DNA of 64,000 nt from Marchantia polymorpha subsp. ruderalis (Eukaryota > Streptophyta > Marchantiopsida > Marchantiales > Marchantiaceae), in assembly GCA_037833965.1 (NCBI GenBank), contig AP031351.1, positions 19,046,501 to 19,110,500 on the forward strand, written 5' to 3'. Made by a program: the position numbers and the translations under genes. The first letter of the stretch is position 1. Each line of letters begins with the position of its first letter. Below the pieces are notes generated by a model. That model made no database searches. It was not told the DNA's origin and worked only from the letters and a program-made list of their open reading frames with translations. Shown piece by piece: positions 57,511 through 64,000 of the stretch.

Positions 57511-58040
57511 TCTCCCGCAGCAACAAAACAGCATCCAATGTATCACCGCTCTCAGAATTTGAGTTCAACCACATGGACGAGCAGAGGCTTCCCCATAACT
57601 CCAAGCTCGGAAGCCGGAAATTGATTATCGGTAAATTTCGCTAAAGTTTCGTTTGTGGTCGCCTCCCCGACTGCACGGTTTCACGACCACAGTTTATAAT
57701 CTGGCGTATATCACTCGAAGAACGACCTTTGGAGAATATTATGCAGTAGAAAACCGAATGATTAACTGTACAGTCAAAAAAGGATCTGGCTTTCATAAAA
57801 GAAGTGGTATTTTGGGCTTACTGTGGTCGCAGTTAATACTAGAAGACAAGGTTGACTCCGTATTCGATTGTTTGTCTTAGGGTTCGTGGTGAGCTCCCCA
57901 GCGTTTGTTCGGCGTTTGGTCGACAAGTGAGTCCTCTCAATTTCCGTGTTGTCCCTGTTAGAAATCTTTCGAGAGATTTTCCGATAACGGTCGCTGGAGT
58001 CGATCCGATTGGTTCGGCTTAGAAGACGAGACAAGCCACC
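57511..58040. promoter_or_regulatory. Shared intergenic region of DAPF and RPP2
   Basis: 530 bp separate the two divergent start codons, so both promoters and 5' UTRs must lie here. I see no clear TATA box for either gene. Confidence 0.5.
57877..57884 (-). promoter_or_regulatory. Telo-box (AACCCTAA)
   Basis: TTAGGGTT on the plus strand, 157 bp before the RPP2 ATG. Telo-boxes are typical of promoters of plant ribosomal protein and translation genes. The identity of the motif is seen; its use here is inferred. Confidence 0.5.
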
Positions 58041-59031
58041 ATGAAGGTTGTTGCTGCATACATGCTATGCTTGTTGGGTGGCAATTCCAACCCTTCCGCG
58101 AAAGATTTGACGGCTGTCTTGAGCTCAGGTGCGTCCGTGGGAGATTTGGGTCGTATACACTGTGATCCCTCGAACATGCCCAATCCTGGGTGCCTCTAGC
58201 AGGATGGCGAAGCACAAATTGTGTTTGAATTTCGGTAGAAAGATTGCGCTTGAAGGGAATTCGTCAAAGTTTTGAAAGTCAAGATTCGTTGCTGGCCATA
58301 TTTCCAGATGTTGCAGGTGAACATTGTCGCTGGTACTTCGAACAGCAATTTGTGGGTTCCTGGACTTAATCTGTGACATCTTGGTCTGCAGTTGGGGCCG
58401 AGGCCGACAATGCAAAAATTAGTTTTCTCTTGAAGGAACTGGAAGGCAAGGATATTCTCGAGGTCATTGCTTCGGGTAGGGAAAAGTTTGCTTCCGTTCC
58501 ATCTGGAGGTGGTGGCGGTGTGGTTGTCAGTTCTGGTGGCGGTGGTGGAGCTGCCCCGGCAGCTGCTGAGGCACCCAAGGTCGAAGAGAAAGAGGAGGCA
58601 AAGGAGGAGTCTGATGATGTAAGGATTAGCATGACCTTATCCTCCCACCTTCTCTTTGATCGAATTCAATGAGCTGGGCTTTTGTGAATTTTTTTGCAAA
58701 GCCGTCGTTAAGCGGTAGTTCTAGAGTTAAACTCGGGGGTTGATTCCATTGTCTTGTGCAAATCTGGGTAATGGTGTGGATCTCGATTTTGGCCCTTCCT
58801 CCTTGGACTGCTTGTAGATATGTAATTTGAAGCTTCTCATGTTCCGTGCCATGAAGTTGTTCATGTCAATAACTTGTCTATCTCCGTTGTTTTCTTCAGT
58901 GCAACTTGATAGTATGGGTGGACTATATTCTTCCTGCCGGATGTCTCCGATCGTCACGTATTTTTTGGATGAGTCCTCACAGGGTTTTGTTTTCATGTGT
59001 GCAGGACATGGGATTTGGCCTTTTCGATTAG
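58041..59031 (+). CDS. RPP2: 60S acidic ribosomal protein P2, 3 exons (113 aa)
   Basis: Component of the ribosomal stalk that recruits elongation factors. Exons 58041-58128, 58392-58618 and 59005-59031; introns GT-AG; frame 342 bp. The protein starts [15 protein letters not shown], the usual P2 start. It has the helical dimerisation domain ([19 protein letters not shown]), a Gly/Ala hinge ([14 protein letters not shown]), an acidic Lys/Glu segment and the conserved C-terminus [10 protein letters not shown], recognised by translation factors. Length and ends are complete. The tiny last exon (nine codons with the stop) encodes only the tail. It is transcribed away from DAPF. Confidence 0.95.
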
Positions 59032-62000
59032 AGTAGTCCAGCTTTAGTACGACTGTATTATCCTTTGTTCTCATCACGGCCGACCACGCCAACCTCTCCA
59101 AATCACCTTCAATTATTAGGTTCCAGTGCACTATTAGGCTTCAAAATTCTTAGGAAGAGGAGGCTGTGATAATTAAGCGGAGTTTTACAGGTTGAAGTCA
59201 GTGCGATTGATTTCATGAAGCAATTTTGACAGCAGAGATGATTCTAAAGGAAATTATGGTGCGTTCTAACAGAATTCTTGCGTGGAACGATGGGTGGCTT
59301 CATGTGTGTGGTGTGTGCCAAATCTCTTTATTTTAACTGCTGCTCTCTTGATTCGTGAATCCGTGGGTTTGTTTGATATTCTCACATTTCAAACGCTTAT
59401 TATCTACTACCTATGGTTGAAGATCAGTCTAGGCACCTCCTATTGTGGAAACAGACGTAAATTTGTACCTGCGTCGATGAATGCAGAAAACCAAAGTTTA
59501 TGGTGACCCACGAAGCTACATTGTTCTTTTCCTGCAACTTGACTCTTCGGGGCATAGCATATATTCCTGCATTCATGTAGTCTTGAGTTGTTAATAACTA
59601 GCACTCATAGACGAGATCATGCCTGCTATATCATCATTATAATGTCTACATGAAATTTAGATCACTCATTTTTGCGAAATCAGCTCACGTAAGTTTCAAA
59701 ACTTGAAAGAATGGTGCACGTTGGTTTGTGGCTGGCACTGGTTCCTAAGTTTTCTCAAATCCGGTAGTCGTTGGAAGTATCGAGGTACAATTTTGATAAT
59801 CCTTTTTCAGAAACTTAATTTTACTTTAGAGGTTCTTAGAGGGCACATATTCCACACTCTTCATGTCGCTACATTAAAACATTGGGCTGTAGATAATAGG
59901 TGAGGAATACTCACACGTAGAAAGAAGCACATTCTAGTCTTACGGGATAGCTGACTGTGGTCACTGTTATCTTGTTTTCGCAGTTTTCTGTTGCTCGTAG
60001 AGTCGAATGTACTAGTTGCTCTTACGTGTGTCGATGATAGTTTCGTCCAATCGGTGAGTCTTGGAATTTTTTACTCATAGGACGAACGGTAACACCTTTC
60101 AATCATCATGCCCCGCGGTCAACTGGTCAGTAGCTTTACGTCGTGAGGTATGGTTTTTCATAAAAGGACCAACGTGCATCAACGAATGCTGCAAATTTTG
60201 ATTTCTTTTTTTTCCGTATGATGGTTCCGAAGGTTTTTAGCTTCATCGTCTGAGAAACCGAATTATTATAGTCCTCTCATGGTAATATGCGTTTCTTGGT
60301 CAGCTTGAGTTTAGTCCTTGCCCTTCTTCCTTATCTACACAACGGGGAACAAGGATATCGGGTTCGCGTCTCTTTGTGCTGACGACGTTTGTTGAGAATT
60401 GTTTTGAAGTTCTGGACGAAAACTGAAGCACACTGTGCATGGACTCTGATCTCTACTGGAGGCGGTTGATCAACGTGGCTGATCAGGTGTAGTATGCAAG
60501 GTCTGTTTTTCCGAGCACTCACTGCAACAGGTGACGGAGTGCCGTGCGAAATGGAGTTCATATCTCATACATTTGCTCAAGATCTGAAGATCAAAGCGAG
60601 ATGGTCAATCTGCTAAGAGTGAAATTCCCTCTGTTTTCTCTGCCAAGACTGGAGTAGAAATATTATGAGTTTTATACTCCGTCTCGTTTTGCGTGAATGC
60701 GTATAACCGAAGATACTTCTTGAGATACTACTAATGCCAAAGCATGAGGGTAGGTAATTTGACCAGATTACAGTCAAGGCTATGAGACCCAAAAAGTTTG
60801 TGCTGAGGAAGCTGATATGGTTGGAGTGGGTGGCTTTACATCCAGGAGGTGTGATCGGATCGTGTGATACATTTTTTGACCTTAGTGTGTGCATATACAG
60901 CATGCTCTGAGTGCAAATAGAGTGGTTCTGTGGACTCATAGAGATCGCCGTCTGTGGACGTTAATTACTGCTGCCAACCTACGATCCGGCATCCGAGTTT
61001 TTTATATCTCACTTCATCGTGCTGAAAGAATCGTTCAGATGATTTTAGCTGTACGTAACCATGTTTACTACATCTTCTTTTTTAATAGAACACAGTGTCT
61101 TCATATGAGTGCAGACGTCGAACTCAGCAGAATCAAGACCCGAAAGTAGGAATCTTGTCCCATCCGGCAGTGTGGAACAACTTTATTTCATCCTTTTGCG
61201 AGAAACTTCACTCTCACCCAGAAAGGGAAAAACAAAAGATAAATTTTAATGAAGAAAAATGATCACATTAGTTCCCAGATCTTGGATTATCTTTCCGCAG
61301 TCTCATGTGGACACTAGCACATGCACCAACATTACCTTCTATACGTAAAGCAAGCAGATTGTACTTTGAAAACCTCCTATCAACACTCTACACTGGCTAC
61401 ACTTCGAGACGCCCCAAATAGCCAAGAAGTACGCACGATATGAGTTGTACACACGAAAATGTCAAATTGGCACCAGAGCGTTGCATATGGCGCAAGCTCA
61501 TCTATATTTCACTACATAATCGATTTTATAATGGTGTTTCTTCCCACATGGATTATGAATGCTTTTATTCTTCTATGCAGTCAGATTTTACAAGTAGCCA
61601 AGGTTTGATGTGAATTTTATTTCATGTACATGAAGAGTATTTGAGTAGCATTGGATTTTGCAATCCTCAGACTTTTGTTAAATGGGATTTCAGATGTAGC
61701 TAAAATCCGAAGAATTGTGTGCGTGTGTGTCTACCGTGATAGTTTATCTGGAAAGTACAAGACTTCAGCTCTTCCGGTAGTGAGAGTTTCTGCTCTGTAG
61801 GGTACTTCAAATTTATTGTTCCTCACATTACTTCAACCTTTTATGAAAATAGCCTTCGAGCTCAAATAAAAACAATAGAGTGTTTTTCATTAGTTAGAAT
61901 AAATTATTATTATTATTTAATTTCATTATTACTATATAGGATGAGAAACGTCTTATTACATATCAATTAGTTGCAATCATGCCTAAAACTATACCAATCA

Positions 62001-64000
62001 ATTAAAATCATGCCTAATACCATTTTGAACATCTGTTCCAAAAAAAAAACCAGATATTTTCATCTTTCTTGACAAAAAAAATATTTTCTACAGAAATTAT
62101 ATTGTGCAAAATTGAGAAGTAAAGACTAAAAAAATATCATCAACATCCTCGTAACAAATATTGAAGAAAACATAAATTCTTTGTCAATCAATCTCATGTT
62201 GCACTTGTAACAACAATGGTGATTGACTATTGGAGGGAGTTGGACTAACTGCTCGATACTAGCAAGAAGCGAGCTAACATAGTTTATAACACTTTTTTGC
62301 ATTTTGTGTTATTTTCTTCATGAATTGAAGATGTAAAATTCTTTTGAATGTATGCAATTGATGAATGTTAATAGAAATCTAGAGGTTTAAAATAAATGTT
62401 TGAGAAAATGTTTTACAGTTTCAACGTATTTTAATAGAGAACAGGAGTAGCTTGCTAAAAGACTCTCATTACATATTTGATCTACACAAAGGAAAGTAGT
62501 TAATATTTCTCGTTGTAGAAATTATTACAGAATCACCAGAATCATTAATTAAATTAATTTATGTAATCTAATGAAAAATACCGTCTATATTCCACATGTT
62601 TAAGTTGTTCATAAAACGAGGAAAAACAGTTGCATGTTGTTTTTAAATATAAGTAGTTTAATGAAATTGGCTTACATATACCAAATGGTTAAGGTGTTTA
62701 TAAAATGAGGAAAAAAAGTTGCGTAATCTGTACATTCATCAATTTGAACAACAATTTCAAGAATAAGATAGGATTACAAACTTTGTAAAACATCACGTGA
62801 GACCTAAAGAAAGTGAAGTCAAACTAAGAGTACAAGTCAATTCGCAGGGGACGTAGAGGTCCATTTTGTAGAACAAATTTTTATTTTCTTTTCTTTGTTC
62901 GGACATTTTACAGAGATGTACTCCTTTGTAATTCGATTGATGTTGTTGCATTTTGACTCCTTTTCACCAACTTTCTTGTAATCAAAGCCGTCAAGTGTGA
63001 TCACTGGAGATGCGCAAGAATGGGGATGACTTAATGAGTTCATGTCATTGTTTCGAGCGCATTTGAAGGTTCCAATGAAATTCAAAAGACTAGGTTGATG
63101 ACCGGGTATATTTATTCCATATTTTTGAATGTTTCAAAGATATATAATTTATCTGGTTCAAGTTATGTGCATCTCTTCATCCGTAAGTAAGCCTACGGTC
63201 AAAATTCTTCATTAAAAATATGGACTAAATATCTATGGTGAAAAAAAATAACGCCAACGACTTCTTTACCAGGTGAAGAAACTTTTAAACTGAGGATTAT
63301 GTTGATGATTTGTAATGGTATGTCAACTCTCAGTCTACGTTTACATATTACCAAAGTGCTCTGGTACTGATTTGATATGGTCTACTGATTAATGAATCCA
63401 ATAATAAAATCCAAATAAACTCTCATCGACCATAATTCTCATTCTCTATGATAAAAGTCTCAACTAGAATTCTCCTCTTCATGTGGCGTGATCTGGGTAG
63501 CTCCCGTACCCCACTGTTTGAATCAAAGAACGTTGAAACGTAATTCCTCTCTAAGGAGGTAGTGCGGGACGCTGCTTTTGTAAGAAAGGGAGATAGTCAC
63601 AATGCTGTTCAAACTCGTCACTCAGAATCTTCGGACAATAAAGTTGGAAGGAGGAGGAGAAAGTCTGCCTAAAAGCCCGTAAACTCCAATTTGGTTGTCT
63701 CTGAAGCTCCACCTGACGGAGGGAGTGGGCCGGTGAACGACGATGTGCCGTAAATGTCTGAAGTACTTCCCGGTTGCTGCCACAGAGATGCAGAACGTAT
63801 AATACACGTGGATACAGCGCGGCAGTCAATCTGGTAAATCTAGATGGCAAGATGAATTAATATCTGATCTTGTTGCAGAAACTAGTATGAATCGATAGAC
63901 TACTGCTGATCGGAATCACTTCAGTGTCCTTGTAGGATTCTCTCGTAGCCCTTATAGAGCAGAGAGGAGTATCTGAGCGATGAGGGTCGGTCACACGATG
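59032..64000. other. Downstream of RPP2, no gene recognised
   Basis: The first part should hold the RPP2 3' UTR. 59.1-61.2 kb has normal composition with overlapping short ORFs; 61.8-63.4 kb is AT-rich. An ORF at 63551-63850 (minus, 99 aa, rich in Arg, Leu and Ser) has no family I know. Confidence 0.4.

Noticed and set aside
63551-63850. 99-codon ORF near the right end as a gene
   Set aside because: No recognisable domain, an overlapping ORF in another frame, and no promoter or splice context that I can support.

Overview
The window is plant nuclear DNA. Three ordinary plant genes support this: a ten-exon plastid-type diaminopimelate epimerase gene (DAPF), a three-exon 60S acidic ribosomal protein P2 gene, and an intact single-exon SERK-like LRR ectodomain protein. 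Introns follow the GT-AG rule, and an AACCCTAA telo-box lies upstream of the ribosomal protein gene. The long repeat ORFs remind me of uncharacterised liverwort (Marchantia-type) proteins. That is recollection, so 'land plant, perhaps a bryophyte' is as far as I would go.

Positions 1-39,000 are a deeply nested retrotransposon block. The bottom layer is one decayed Ty1/copia element (gag about 5.44-9.56 kb, pol 35.66-38.56 kb). Two insertions split it: element B (5526-8884, target duplication GTTAA on both sides) and element G (9561 to 35649, duplication ATAAG/ATAAT). G is itself interrupted by a solo LTR, a Mutator-type MITE, element H, element D (which contains element C with a perfect ACCCT duplication, and another solo LTR), element J, and a truncated Ty3/gypsy element with a gag-protease region and a 1.9-kb LTR. 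Element A, truncated by the window start, and a hAT transposase remnant lie to the left.

Elements A, B, C, D, G, H and J form one family. Each unit that can be delimited starts with TG and ends with CA, is flanked by 5-bp duplications where testable, and carries one long ORF (851 or 947 codons, open in C, broken in the others). The ORF encodes an N-terminal globular domain, a repetitive charged linker and a C-terminal coiled coil. In six copies a TATAAAG/AATAAAG motif and a small hairpin follow the ORF, with roughly 0.5-1 kb more before the CA end. No copy has two LTRs or an internal pol region. This fits solo copies of a giant LTR that encodes a protein in its U3 region, or a non-autonomous unit of an unnamed type. 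It is the main candidate for something undescribed here.

From 39 to 64 kb the DNA is AT-rich and mostly empty. It holds the LRR gene (42.4-43.0 kb, minus), two more copies of the Mutator-type MITE (45.4-46.3 and 46.8-47.4 kb), and the divergent pair DAPF (minus, 53.75-57.51 kb) and RPP2 (plus, 58.04-59.03 kb) sharing a 530-bp intergenic promoter region. Beyond 59 kb I recognise no gene.
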